A stretch of DNA of 64,000 nucleotides, from positions 301,301-365,300 of the forward strand of contig NKJC01000005.1 in NCBI GenBank assembly GCA_002256435.1, written 5' to 3'. The translations under genes were made by a program, and so were the position numbers. Shown one piece after another: positions 9,325 to 17,205 of the stretch (within the stretch, counting starts at the first letter, position 1; the number at the start of each line of letters is the position of its first letter). Source of the stretch: Chitinophagaceae bacterium BSSC1 (GTDB lineage: Bacteria; Bacteroidota; Bacteroidia; Chitinophagales; Chitinophagaceae). Under the pieces are notes generated by a model. It did no database searches. It had not been told where the DNA came from and saw nothing but the letters and a program-made list of their open reading frames with translations.

Positions 9325-9639
9325 CTATTTAGCAAAAGCCGAACTACTCCTGTTTTGCATGCGATAGTGTTCAAATAATTCCATGGTGGAATCAAAGCTT
9401 TGGCGGTTGGGCGCCTGTTCCAATTGGGAGAAATACTTGCTTTGAATTAGTTGCTGATAGGGCAGACTGTCTTTCTGGATTTTCTCTAATTGAAACTGTT
9501 TCCAAGCAGCAAAAGAATTGTCAGCTGCGCCATAGGATTGCAACATAATATAGCCTGCACCCAACAATCTTAAGATGATGAGCATGGCGATGATTTTGTA
9601 AATGACAGTTTTGTAAGTCATGGCAAAAAATTTAAACAT
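9325..9639 (-). CDS. Small membrane-anchored protein of unknown function
   Basis: 104 residues, or 98 if the second ATG at 9621 is used. One strong hydrophobic segment lies at about 12-32 (VIYKIIAMLIILRLLGAGYIM), followed by a polar, Gln-rich, probably helical tail with several charged residues. No family is recognised. It converges with comM, leaving 10 bases between stop codons. The codon use and the signal-anchor layout look genuine, but it is short and could be lineage-specific. Confidence 0.55.
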   Translation of the reverse strand: MFKFFAMTYKTVIYKIIAMLIILRLLGAGYIMLQSYGAADNSFAAWKQFQLEKIQKDSLPYQQLIQSKYFSQLEQAPNRQSFDSTMELFEHYRMQNRSSSAFAK

Positions 9640-9745
9640 CTACATAAAATCTTTCTTTGCATAGCTATTGGATTTCAAAAACGAGACTTCAAATTTCTTG
9701 ATTGCTGCTGACATAAACATCAGTGGATTCACCCTATTTTGTTGG

Positions 9746-9776
9746 GTTAAAACAACGGCTATCACGGTGTTTTAAC
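9746..9776. repeat. 9-bp inverted repeat in the glyS downstream region
   Basis: GTTAAAACA (9746-9754) and TGTTTTAAC (9768-9776) are perfect inverse copies around a 13-base loop. Together with the hairpin at 9781-9806 it fills the 191-base gene-free stretch between the small membrane protein and glyS. Possible operator or second transcription stop; no other feature is seen there. Confidence 0.45.
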
Positions 9777-9780
9777 GCCA

Positions 9781-9806
9781 AACGGCCCCGATAAATCGAG
9801 GCCGTT
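9781..9806 (-). terminator. Hairpin downstream of glyS
   Basis: AACGGCC and GGCCGTT arms close a stem (7 bp, one C/A mismatch, 2 more bp) with loop ATAAAT, 25 bases after the glyS stop. There is no U-tract on the minus strand, so termination strength is uncertain. Confidence 0.5.
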
Positions 9807-9830
9807 CAATCAATATTAAAAATGTAAATC

Positions 9831-11276
9831 TTAAAAAGTCTGCTCCAACACCAAGTCCTTGATTTTGCTAATCAGGATCCTTTCTTGGGTCATACTATCG
9901 CGGTAGCGAATAGTAACCGTATTGTCTTCCTTGGTCTGGTGGTCAATGGTTACACAGAAAGGTGTACCAATGGCATCCTGACGGCGATAGCGTTTACCAA
10001 TAGCGTCTTTCTCTTCATAAAAGCACTTGAAATAAGGCTTGCACTCGTTCATTAGATCACGCGCAATCTCTGGCAACCCGTCTTTCTTGGTGAGTGGCAA
10101 AATGGCCAATTTAACCGGTGCTATCTTGGCTGGAATATGCAAGACCACACGGCTATCGGTGGTTCCGTCTTCCTTGTTAATGGTTTCTTCTTCATAAGCA
10201 TTTGACAAAATGAGTAAGAACATCCTGTCCAAACCAATAGAAGTTTCAATTACATAAGGCACATAATTCTGATTGATCTCCGTGTCAAAATATTGCAGCT
10301 TTTTCTTGCTGTAAATCTGGTGCTGGGTCAAATCAAAATCACTTCTTGAGTGAATCCCTTCTACCTCTTTAAATCCAATAGGGAATTCAAATTCAATATC
10401 ACAGGCTTCCTTGGCATAGTGCGCCAATTTCACGTGGTCATGATAGCGGTATTTTGCTGGATCAATCCCCAGACTCAAATGCCATTGCAAACGGGCTTCT
10501 TTCCAGTATTGGTACCACTGACCTTCTGTACCAGGGCGTACAAAGAACTGCATTTCCATCTGTTCAAATTCGCGCATGCGGAAAATAAACTGACGGGCTA
10601 CAATTTCATTTCTAAATGCTTTTCCGGTTTGTGCAATCCCAAAAGGGACTTTCATCCTAGCAGTTTTCTGCACATTCAAAAAATTCACAAAAATGCCCTG
10701 TGCGGTTTCAGGACGCAGGTAAATGGTATCTGCGTCTTCTGCTACAGAACCCAATTGGGTAGAGAACATGAGGTTAAACTGTCTAATATCGGTCCAATTG
10801 CCCGTGCCACTTACAGCACAAACAATCTTGGCGTCTTTGATTAATTGACCCAAACCTGCAAAGTCATCCTTGGCCAACAAAGCGTCCATGCTGTCTAACA
10901 ATGCCTGTGCTTCTGCTTCCTGACCTGCTTCTTTCAAAGCATCGGCCTTGGCCTCAATCAAATGGTCTACCCGATAGCGTTTTTTGCTATCCTTGTTATC
11001 AATCATGGGGTCAGAGAAATTGTCTACGTGACCACTGGCCTTCCAGGTTGTTGGATGCATAAAAATGGCGGCGTCAATCCCCACAATATTCTCGTGCAAT
11101 TGGGTCATGCTCTTCCACCAATAATCGCGGATATTCTTTTTTAATTCTGCCCCATAAGGACCATAATCGTATACGGCGCTTAGTCCGTCATAGATCTCAC
11201 TGCTAGGAAATACAAATCCATACTCTTTGGCATGGGATATGATTGCTTGGAAAATATTATCTTGTTGCGTGCTCAT
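9831..11276 (-). CDS. glyS: Glycyl-tRNA synthetase (alpha-2, eukaryote/archaea-like type)
   Basis: 481-residue class II synthetase charging tRNA-Gly. Visible blocks include YGPYGAELKKNI, the motif 2 region FRNEIVARQFIFRMREFEQMEM, the segment VPYVIETSIGLDRMFL (motif 3), and a C-terminal anticodon-binding domain with LPLTKKDGL. It is the single-chain type (glyQS), not the separate alpha and beta chains. The frame extends to 11315, but the ATG at 11276 (MSTQQDNIF) sits right after a very good promoter (11285-11316) and gives the family's start. Confidence 0.93.
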   Translation of the reverse strand: MSTQQDNIFQAIISHAKEYGFVFPSSEIYDGLSAVYDYGPYGAELKKNIRDYWWKSMTQLHENIVGIDAAIFMHPTTWKASGHVDNFSDPMIDNKDSKKRYRVDHLIEAKADALKEAGQEAEAQALLDSMDALLAKDDFAGLGQLIKDAKIVCAVSGTGNWTDIRQFNLMFSTQLGSVAEDADTIYLRPETAQGIFVNFLNVQKTARMKVPFGIAQTGKAFRNEIVARQFIFRMREFEQMEMQFFVRPGTEGQWYQYWKEARLQWHLSLGIDPAKYRYHDHVKLAHYAKEACDIEFEFPIGFKEVEGIHSRSDFDLTQHQIYSKKKLQYFDTEINQNYVPYVIETSIGLDRMFLLILSNAYEEETINKEDGTTDSRVVLHIPAKIAPVKLAILPLTKKDGLPEIARDLMNECKPYFKCFYEEKDAIGKRYRRQDAIGTPFCVTIDHQTKEDNTVTIRYRDSMTQERILISKIKDLVLEQTF

Positions 11277-11284
11277 AATGAGCG

Positions 11285-11316
11285 CAAAAATAGGATTTTG
11301 AACTTGCACAGTCAAA
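11285..11316 (-). promoter_or_regulatory. glyS promoter
   Basis: Read on the minus strand: TTTG (plus 11313-11316), 20 bases, TATTTTTG (plus 11285-11292), then the glyS ATG 8 bases on. Both boxes match the Bacteroidota consensus exactly. The expected transcript start is very near the ATG, implying a nearly leaderless message. Confidence 0.75.
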
Positions 11317-11332
11317 CCTGCCTTGCAAAGCC

Positions 11333-11659
11333 CTATTGCAGCTTCTCATTATTAAGGTGTCTATTGGCGTCTCTTAGGTTCTTTTTCAGGAAATTTTGCT
11401 CCAAAGCAGCCGTTAAGTCCACCCCAGTTTGGTTGGCCAGACAAATGAGCACAAAGAGTACATCGGCCATTTCATCACCAAGATCCTTGCCTTTATCTGA
11501 TTCCTTAAAAGACTGTTCCCCGTATTTGCGCACCATTAAGCGGCTCAGCTCTCCCACTTCTTCCATGAGAATGCCCAAATTGGTGAGCTCACTAAAATAC
11601 CTCACCCCAACGGTTTTGATCCATTGGTCAACGTCTTGTTGGGCTTGCTGAATTGTCAT
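11333..11659 (-). CDS. MazG-like nucleotide pyrophosphohydrolase
   Basis: 108 residues from the ATG at 11659 (MTIQQAQQDVDQW). The all-alpha NTP-PPase signature is present: EEVGELSRLM (the ExxE metal motif) and, about 30 residues later, LGDEMADVLF (the ExxD motif). Such enzymes cleave non-canonical NTPs to NMP and PPi. Starting at the upstream ATG 11689 would overlap the haemoglobin gene by 20 bases. It forms a minus-strand run with the truncated haemoglobin and dtd; glyS downstream has its own promoter. Confidence 0.82.
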   Translation of the reverse strand: MTIQQAQQDVDQWIKTVGVRYFSELTNLGILMEEVGELSRLMVRKYGEQSFKESDKGKDLGDEMADVLFVLICLANQTGVDLTAALEQNFLKKNLRDANRHLNNEKLQ

Positions 11660-11669
11660 TGCTGTTGTT

Positions 11670-12059
11670 TTATTTGAGTCCTGCTCCACCGTGTACCATT
11701 TTAAGATTCATGACTGTGGCTATAGAAATGGCCCTTGATTTTATTTTCTCTGCGTTCTCTCCTGCAAAATGTTCATCCACTGTTGCCTTGAATAAATCTA
11801 TCCAGCGCGTAAAATGCGCGGATTCAAAAGGCGATTTTTCATGTAAATCTTCGTGAATTTTCAAGGTATTGCCTTGATACTTTCCTGCGTCAAAAACCAC
11901 GGTCTCCCAAAAATCTGTAATTCTTGGCAAGTGTTTTTCCATATCCAATTGCACCACTTGCGTAAAATAATGACCAATGCTTTCATCCACCAAGGCCTTG
12001 GTATAAAAGGCTTTCATCAAATTCACTAGGTCTTCTCTATTACTAATATCTAATTTCAT
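11670..12059 (-). CDS. Group III truncated haemoglobin
   Basis: 129 residues, the size of a 2/2 globin. The opening REDLVNLMKAFYTKAL, the block ITDFWETVVF and LKIHEDLHEKSPFESAHFTRWIDLF match group III truncated haemoglobins; one of the histidines in the last block is expected to be the proximal haem ligand. Likely roles in the family are oxygen or NO chemistry in microaerobic cells. Its ATG overlaps the dtd stop by 4 bases (ATGA), so the two are translationally coupled. Confidence 0.85.
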   Translation of the reverse strand: MKLDISNREDLVNLMKAFYTKALVDESIGHYFTQVVQLDMEKHLPRITDFWETVVFDAGKYQGNTLKIHEDLHEKSPFESAHFTRWIDLFKATVDEHFAGENAEKIKSRAISIATVMNLKMVHGGAGLK

Positions 12060-12508
12060 TCTTTGTTTTTTGAATCCATGACAATGGTCACTGGACCATC
12101 GTTTAATAATTGCACTTTCATGTCTGCCCCAAAAATCCCTGTTCCAATGGGCTTGCCCAAATCATTAGTTAAATGGTCAATCATGGCTTCATACAAGGGT
12201 ATGGCAATCTCCGGTTTGGAAGCCTTAATATAAGAAGGTCTATTTCCCTTTTTGGTACTTGCGTGTAGGGTAAACTGACTCACCAATAGAATGCCGCCGC
12301 CAATATCCAGCACCGATTTATTCATCACCCCATTCTCATCATCAAAAATGCGCAGGTTCACCATTTTCCCACTCAGCCATTCCAAATCTTCCTTTGTATC
12401 TGCGTCTTCAATCCCCATCAAAACCAATAAACCACGCTCAATGGCTCCCGTAATTTGCCCCTCAACGGTTACAGAAGCAGTTGCCACGCGCTGAATCACC
12501 ACTCTCAT
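12056..12508 (-). CDS. dtd: D-aminoacyl-tRNA deacylase
   Basis: 150 residues from the ATG at 12508 (MRVVIQRV); the frame stays open to 12652, but that extension runs through arfB and is not DTD-like. Active-site signatures are LLVSQFTLHAST (the SQFT block) and the C-terminal Gly-cisPro type loop NDGPVTIVMDS. DTD removes D-amino acids and glycine wrongly loaded on tRNA. It is divergent from arfB (29 bases between starts) and overlaps the downstream globin by 4 bases. Confidence 0.93.
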   Translation of the reverse strand: MRVVIQRVATASVTVEGQITGAIERGLLVLMGIEDADTKEDLEWLSGKMVNLRIFDDENGVMNKSVLDIGGGILLVSQFTLHASTKKGNRPSYIKASKPEIAIPLYEAMIDHLTNDLGKPIGTGIFGADMKVQLLNDGPVTIVMDSKNKE

Positions 12509-12525
12509 ATAGCTATTTTTTAAAG

Positions 12526-12533
12526 TAACTTTA
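12526..12533 (+). promoter_or_regulatory. -7 box of arfB
   Basis: TAACTTTA ends 4 bases before the GTG start of arfB, one mismatch from TAnnTTTG. No convincing TTTG -33 is seen. If used, the arfB-mbnP-mbnH transcript would start at or next to the GTG codon. Confidence 0.4.
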
Positions 12534-12537
12534 CTGG

Positions 12538-12942
12538 GTGAAGGTAAACATTCAAACAGAGATTCAGTTCCAAACTGCACGCAGTGGTGGCAAGGGCGGA
12601 CAAAATGTGAACAAGGTAGAGACCATGGTAGAGGGTCGTTGGCATGTGGCATCTTCTCTATTGTTGAATGAAGCCCAGAAACAAAGAGTGCTGGAAAAAT
12701 TATCGAATAAGATTCATGCAGATGGCATGCTCCTAGTCAAGAGTCAAGCAGACAGAACACAGTTGGGCAACAAAGCCTTAGTGATAGAAAAAATGCAGGA
12801 CTTAATTGAACAAGCCCTGCACCAGAAAAAAGCTAGAATGGCTACCAAGCCAACCAAAGCCTCTCAAGCAAAAAGAATAGAATCTAAAAAGCGTCATGCA
12901 ACCAATAAATTGATGCGTAGAAAATTCAAAGCAGAAGATTGA
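12538..12942 (+). CDS. arfB: Peptidyl-tRNA hydrolase ArfB (ribosome rescue)
   Basis: 134 residues with a GTG start; there is no in-frame ATG nearby and the next residues (KVNIQTEIQFQTARSGG) align with family N-termini. The catalytic GGQ loop is seen in GKGGQNVNKVET, and the C-terminus is a basic tail rich in Lys and Arg (KRIESKKRHATNKLMRRK) that enters the empty mRNA channel of stalled ribosomes. ArfB hydrolyses peptidyl-tRNA on non-stop ribosomes. Its TGA overlaps the mbnP ATG by one base (TGATG). Confidence 0.9.
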   Translation: MKVNIQTEIQFQTARSGGKGGQNVNKVETMVEGRWHVASSLLLNEAQKQRVLEKLSNKIHADGMLLVKSQADRTQLGNKALVIEKMQDLIEQALHQKKARMATKPTKASQAKRIESKKRHATNKLMRRKFKAED

Positions 12943-13649
12943 TGAAACATTTGTTGCAATATATCCTCCTCTTGTGCTTGGGGCTTTCAGCATGCTCTGA
13001 AGTTCAGGCCCAAAAAAGCATCAGCTTCCAACACTTTGTAGGCAATCAACCCTTGGTCTTGGAAGACAGTATTAAGAATGGCAATGCAGAAATATTGGTT
13101 GTGAGAAGATTCAAATATTATGTCTCCAATTTGGTATTGATAGACGCGCAGGGGAATAGACAAAGCCTTCCGGATACTTATTATTTGATCAATGAAGCAG
13201 AACCCAATTCCAAAAAAATTATCCTACCCAATAGCAACAAAAATTACAGCGCCATTGAGTTTGTATTAGGCGTTGATAGTGCACGCAATTGCAGTGGTAT
13301 TCAAACAGGCGTATTGGATCCCATGCAGGGCATGTTCTGGACCTGGAATACGGGTTATGTTTTTGCCAAACTAGAAGGTAGTTCTCCCAGTTCTTCTTTG
13401 CCAGCTCATGCATTCACTTATCATATTGGCGGATTTAGAACAGGTGAAAATGTGCTCAAAACCATTCGACTGGAAATCCCTGGAAGCAGCCTACCAAATG
13501 ACTTACAGGTCAAAGTGGACATCAATGCTTGGTTTAGTGGAAACAGTTCTTTGCTGATTGCAGAGCGACCCGTTTGTCATTCACCCGGGAACTTGGCCAT
13601 GAAAATTGCTGCCAATTATGCGCAAATGTTTTCAATTATTCAGCCATGA
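12942..13649 (+). CDS. mbnP: MbnP-family periplasmic metal-site protein
   Basis: 235 residues from the ATG at 12942. The N-terminus is a signal peptide with a lipobox-like LSAC at 15-18; cleavage at VQAQ is the alternative. The hallmark block LDPMQGMFWTWNTGYVFAK at 126-143 carries two tryptophans (133, 135) and matches the MbnP family, where a tryptophan is oxidised to kynurenine by the diheme partner MbnH, creating a copper site. Two cysteines (Cys117 and one near the C-terminus in RPVCHSPG) could form a disulfide. It is coupled to the next gene through an ATGA overlap, which supports the pairing. No methanobactin genes are present here. Confidence 0.8.
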   Translation: MKHLLQYILLLCLGLSACSEVQAQKSISFQHFVGNQPLVLEDSIKNGNAEILVVRRFKYYVSNLVLIDAQGNRQSLPDTYYLINEAEPNSKKIILPNSNKNYSAIEFVLGVDSARNCSGIQTGVLDPMQGMFWTWNTGYVFAKLEGSSPSSSLPAHAFTYHIGGFRTGENVLKTIRLEIPGSSLPNDLQVKVDINAWFSGNSSLLIAERPVCHSPGNLAMKIAANYAQMFSIIQP

Positions 13650-14701
13650 AAAAAACAGTCATTCTTGGCCTTGCGGCGATGGTTTTACTGGTGATCATCA
13701 GCTGGATGAACGCACCAAAAAAACCGCATCCCATTGCTTTTTCCATTCCAAAAGGCTGGCCAAAACCTGCATATGATTTTAAAAGTAATCCCCTTACTGA
13801 AGAAGGATTTGCACTGGGCAAGAAATTGTTTTATGACGTAAGATTAAGCAAAGACAATAGTATTTCTTGTGGCACTTGTCACCAACAATTTGCAGCATTC
13901 ACCACATTTGACCATCCGCTTAGTCACGGAATTAATAACCAACAAACTACGCGCAATGCTCCCGCTTTGCAGAACCTTGCTTGGCAAAGCAATTTTATGG
14001 CCGATGGTGGCATTACCCATTTAGACCTGCAACCACTGGCACCCATTACCGCTGAAAATGAAATGGCCGAAAGCCTAGAAAATATTATTGCCAAAATCAA
14101 GGCAGACAAAGCTTATCAAACAATGTTTTTAGCTGCCTACGGCGATGCCACCATTAATACCCAGCGTGTTGGAAAAGCATTGAGTCAGTTCATGTTGCTC
14201 ATGATCAGCAGCAATAGTAAGTATGACAAAGTAATGAGAGGAGCTGATAGTTTTAATTTGCCTGAAAAATTGGGCTATGGCATTTTTCAACAAAAATGCG
14301 CCAGCTGTCATCCCGCTCCACTGTTTACAGACAACCAGTATCGCAACGCAGGTCTTCCGCTAGACGATGTATTAAAAGACCTTGGCCGTATGCGGATTAC
14401 AAACCAACCCGCAGATTCCCTCAAGTTCAGAGTACCTAGTTTAAGAAATATCGCCCTTACGGCACCCTATGGCCATGATGGCCGATTTTTTGCCCTGAGC
14501 AATGTTTTTGAACACTATCGCAAACAGATGGTTTTGGGGCCTACTACAGACCCTCAATTCAGTAACAGACTCCCACTTAGTAATTTTGAGATTGGACAAT
14601 TAAAGGCCTTTCTAAACACGCTAACAGACAGTGTTTTTATCCGGGACCCAAGATTTTCAGAACCTGGAGCGGCCGCTGGTCCTGTGAATCATGGGCATTA
14701 G
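13646..14701 (+). CDS. mbnH: MbnH-like diheme cytochrome c peroxidase family protein (MauG/bCcP superfamily)
   Basis: 351 residues from the ATG at 13646, overlapping the mbnP stop by 4 bases. One hydrophobic segment at 4-21 acts as signal or anchor. Two haem c motifs: CGTCH at 75-79 and CASCH at 218-222. The SLRNIALTAPYGHDGR block near the second haem is typical of the superfamily. In characterised pairs MbnH uses a high-valent diheme state to convert a tryptophan of MbnP to kynurenine. The frame continues upstream to 13574 but that part lies in mbnP. Assignment to MbnH and not plain peroxidase rests on the adjacent MbnP. Confidence 0.82.
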   Translation: MKKTVILGLAAMVLLVIISWMNAPKKPHPIAFSIPKGWPKPAYDFKSNPLTEEGFALGKKLFYDVRLSKDNSISCGTCHQQFAAFTTFDHPLSHGINNQQTTRNAPALQNLAWQSNFMADGGITHLDLQPLAPITAENEMAESLENIIAKIKADKAYQTMFLAAYGDATINTQRVGKALSQFMLLMISSNSKYDKVMRGADSFNLPEKLGYGIFQQKCASCHPAPLFTDNQYRNAGLPLDDVLKDLGRMRITNQPADSLKFRVPSLRNIALTAPYGHDGRFFALSNVFEHYRKQMVLGPTTDPQFSNRLPLSNFEIGQLKAFLNTLTDSVFIRDPRFSEPGAAAGPVNHGH

Positions 14702-14762
14702 TCAAGGTTTCATTACTTTAGCAAACGGTTCAGGCGGGTAGCTTGTTAAAATCAGCAACACA

Positions 14763-16262
14763 TTGAGTGGTATCAAAAAATTAGCGGGTCAAACAATTTG
14801 GTATGGGGTCAGCACCATTGTGGCAAGATTCATCAACTACTTATTGTTGCCCTATTTAACCATCAAATTAGCCACATCGGTTTATGGTGAGTTCTCGCTG
14901 GTTTATTCCTTTATTCCTTTTATGAATGTGGTTTTTACCTACGGAATGGAAACGGCCTATTTTCGTTTTTCCAATGCCAACGATAGAGACACAGTTTTCA
15001 ATACCACCAGTATTTCACTCATCTGTTCTACGCTTTTATTAACGGTGGTCCTGGTTTTATTAAGAGGACCTATTGCAAGCGCTTTGTCTGTTGGTGCGCA
15101 TCCAGAATATATTCTAGTAGCAGCTGGCATTATTGCCATTGACGCGCTCTGCGGGATTCCTTTTGCCAGACTGCGTCAAGAAGGAAGACCAGTAAAATTT
15201 GCGCTCACCAAAGTGGGTGGTATCTTAATCAATATAGCCGCTACGTATCTTTTACTTAGTACTATTCCGCAATACTTAGCCCTGCATCCAGACCATTGGA
15301 TGGCAGCATACTATGATCCTAACTGGGCCGTGGGTTATTTGTTAATGGCCAACCTGATTCAAAATGCAGTGGTATTATTGCTATTGAGCAAGGAGTTCTT
15401 TGGTTTTCACTGGAAATTTGACGCAGCACTTTGGAAAGAAATGATGCGCTATGGCATGCCCCTAATCATTGTGGGTTTTGCGGGCATGGTGAATGAAACT
15501 TTTGACAGGATCATGTTGCAATGGTGGGCACCAGTAAGTAGTGCTACAGAAGCCAATGTACAAGTGGGCATCTACTCTGCTTGTTATAAATTATCTATTC
15601 TGATTAGTCTAGCCGTGCAAGCATTCCGCATGGGAGCCGAGCCCTTTTTCTTTAAACAAGCTGCTGACAAAAACGCGCCAAAACTCTATGCCAGAGTGAT
15701 GAAGTTTTTTGTGATCACGCTTTGTTTTATGTTTTTATTTGTGGCGCTTTACCTTGATGTTTGGAAACAGTTTATTCGTAAACCAGAAATGTGGGAAGGC
15801 TTGAAAGTAGTACCCATCCTACTCTTGGCCAATATGTTTTTAGGCATCTATTACAACTTAAGTGTTTGGTTCAAGTTGAGTAACAATACCATGGCGGGTG
15901 CATGGATTACATTAGTGGGTGCAAGTATTACCCTTGCCATCAACTATTTCTTGATTCCATATTTTGGTTATATGGCCTGTGCCTGGGCTACATTTAGTTG
16001 CTATGGCAGCATGATGGTGATTAGTTTTATTTGGGGGCAAAAAGCCTACCCCATTCCCTATGCCTGGAAAAAACTATTAGCCTATATAGGCATAGTCACC
16101 GGTTTTTTCCTGATTCAAAAAGCACTGCTCTATTTCTATAGTCCTTTCTGGTTTCAATTAGTAACGGGTAGTGCCCTGCTCTTTGTCTTTACTTGGTTTA
16201 TTCTACTAGTAGAGAAAAAAGAGTTTCAGAAACTACCCGTCATTGGAAAATACATTCACTAA
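14763..16262 (+). CDS. Wzx/MATE-type polysaccharide flippase
   Basis: 499 residues with 12-14 hydrophobic segments. The N-terminus SGIKKLAGQTIWYGVST is characteristic of Bacteroidota lipopolysaccharide/O-antigen flippases of the MOP superfamily. The start is TTG: an in-frame TAG lies at 14739-14741 and the first ATG inside would remove the first helices. It presumably moves undecaprenyl-linked sugars across the inner membrane, but no glycosyltransferase cluster adjoins it. Its TAA directly abuts the TAA of the convergent ppk2 gene. Confidence 0.85.
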   Translation: MSGIKKLAGQTIWYGVSTIVARFINYLLLPYLTIKLATSVYGEFSLVYSFIPFMNVVFTYGMETAYFRFSNANDRDTVFNTTSISLICSTLLLTVVLVLLRGPIASALSVGAHPEYILVAAGIIAIDALCGIPFARLRQEGRPVKFALTKVGGILINIAATYLLLSTIPQYLALHPDHWMAAYYDPNWAVGYLLMANLIQNAVVLLLLSKEFFGFHWKFDAALWKEMMRYGMPLIIVGFAGMVNETFDRIMLQWWAPVSSATEANVQVGIYSACYKLSILISLAVQAFRMGAEPFFFKQAADKNAPKLYARVMKFFVITLCFMFLFVALYLDVWKQFIRKPEMWEGLKVVPILLLANMFLGIYYNLSVWFKLSNNTMAGAWITLVGASITLAINYFLIPYFGYMACAWATFSCYGSMMVISFIWGQKAYPIPYAWKKLLAYIGIVTGFFLIQKALLYFYSPFWFQLVTGSALLFVFTWFILLVEKKEFQKLPVIGKYIH

Positions 16263-17159
16263 TTATTTTTCTGCCAACAATACTTCCTTGGCTTTTAACA
16301 AAGCAGCCTTGGTTTCTTTTGATACAGTAGGGTATTCAATTTTTAGTTTGTGAAACTGCTCATAAATGGCAAGCCCAACTAAGATGCGCATATACCATTT
16401 GTCATCTGCAGGAATAATATACCAGGGTGCATATTCTGTAGAAGTTTGGTGAAACATTTCTTCATAAGCTTGCTGGTATTGGTCCCAGAAAGCTCGCTCT
16501 TTCATATCAGCCAAAGAGAATTTCCAATTTTTCTTAGGGTCATCAATTCTGTCTAGAAAACGTTTTTTCTGTTCCTCTTTAGAAACGTTCAAGAAAAACT
16601 TTAAGATGATGGTACCGTTTTCAGTTAGGTTTTTTTCAAAGCGTCTGATCTGCGCATACCTATTTTCCCAGAATTCTTTTTTAATATCTTTTACATGGGT
16701 GATGCCCGGAATTTTTTCATTCAAAATATACTCAGGATGCACTTTTGTCACCAATACATTTTCATAATGAGATCGGTTGAAAATGCCTATCTCACCTCTT
16801 GCGGGTAATTCTTTGTAATGACGCCAGAAATAATCATGATCCAATTCTGTGGAGGAGGGCGTTTTAAAACTGCTCACTTTTACACCACTTGGATTGAGCC
16901 CGCTCATCAAGTGTTTAATGGTGCCATCCTTGCCTGCTGCGTCCATGGCTTGAAACACAATCAAGACACTGTATTCATTGTGGGCATACAACATGTCTTG
17001 AAGATTGGCTAATTCTTGAATGCCCCTAGCTAACAATTCTTCACCCCTTGCTTTTTCAAGTGGTTTATTTTTAGCCGATGTACTATAAGATTTGAGTTTG
17101 ATTTTTTTTCCGGGCTTTGCCAGGTATTCGTCAAGATTAATCAACTTTTGTTTTGCCAT
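16263..17159 (-). CDS. ppk2: Polyphosphate kinase 2 family protein
   Basis: 298 residues from the ATG at 17159 (MAKQKLINLDEYL). The P-loop-like motif QAMDAAGKDGTIK, the block FNRSHYENVLVTKVHPE and the lid RRFEKNLTENG are PPK2 signatures. PPK2 uses polyphosphate to phosphorylate nucleotides; a one-domain protein of this length with this motif set is most like class III enzymes, which act on AMP and ADP, but the class cannot be proved by eye. A few extra N-terminal residues are possible from an upstream ATG at 17183. Confidence 0.9.
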   Translation of the reverse strand: MAKQKLINLDEYLAKPGKKIKLKSYSTSAKNKPLEKARGEELLARGIQELANLQDMLYAHNEYSVLIVFQAMDAAGKDGTIKHLMSGLNPSGVKVSSFKTPSSTELDHDYFWRHYKELPARGEIGIFNRSHYENVLVTKVHPEYILNEKIPGITHVKDIKKEFWENRYAQIRRFEKNLTENGTIILKFFLNVSKEEQKKRFLDRIDDPKKNWKFSLADMKERAFWDQYQQAYEEMFHQTSTEYAPWYIIPADDKWYMRILVGLAIYEQFHKLKIEYPTVSKETKAALLKAKEVLLAEK

Positions 17160-17205
17160 GAATGTGGGTTTTTTAGAAAACAAAAGTTACTGAATTATCC
17201 GTAAG

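Noticed and set aside
10350..10844. 164-codon plus-strand frame inside glyS
   Set aside because: Antisense shadow of a clear glycyl-tRNA synthetase; no start context or domain.
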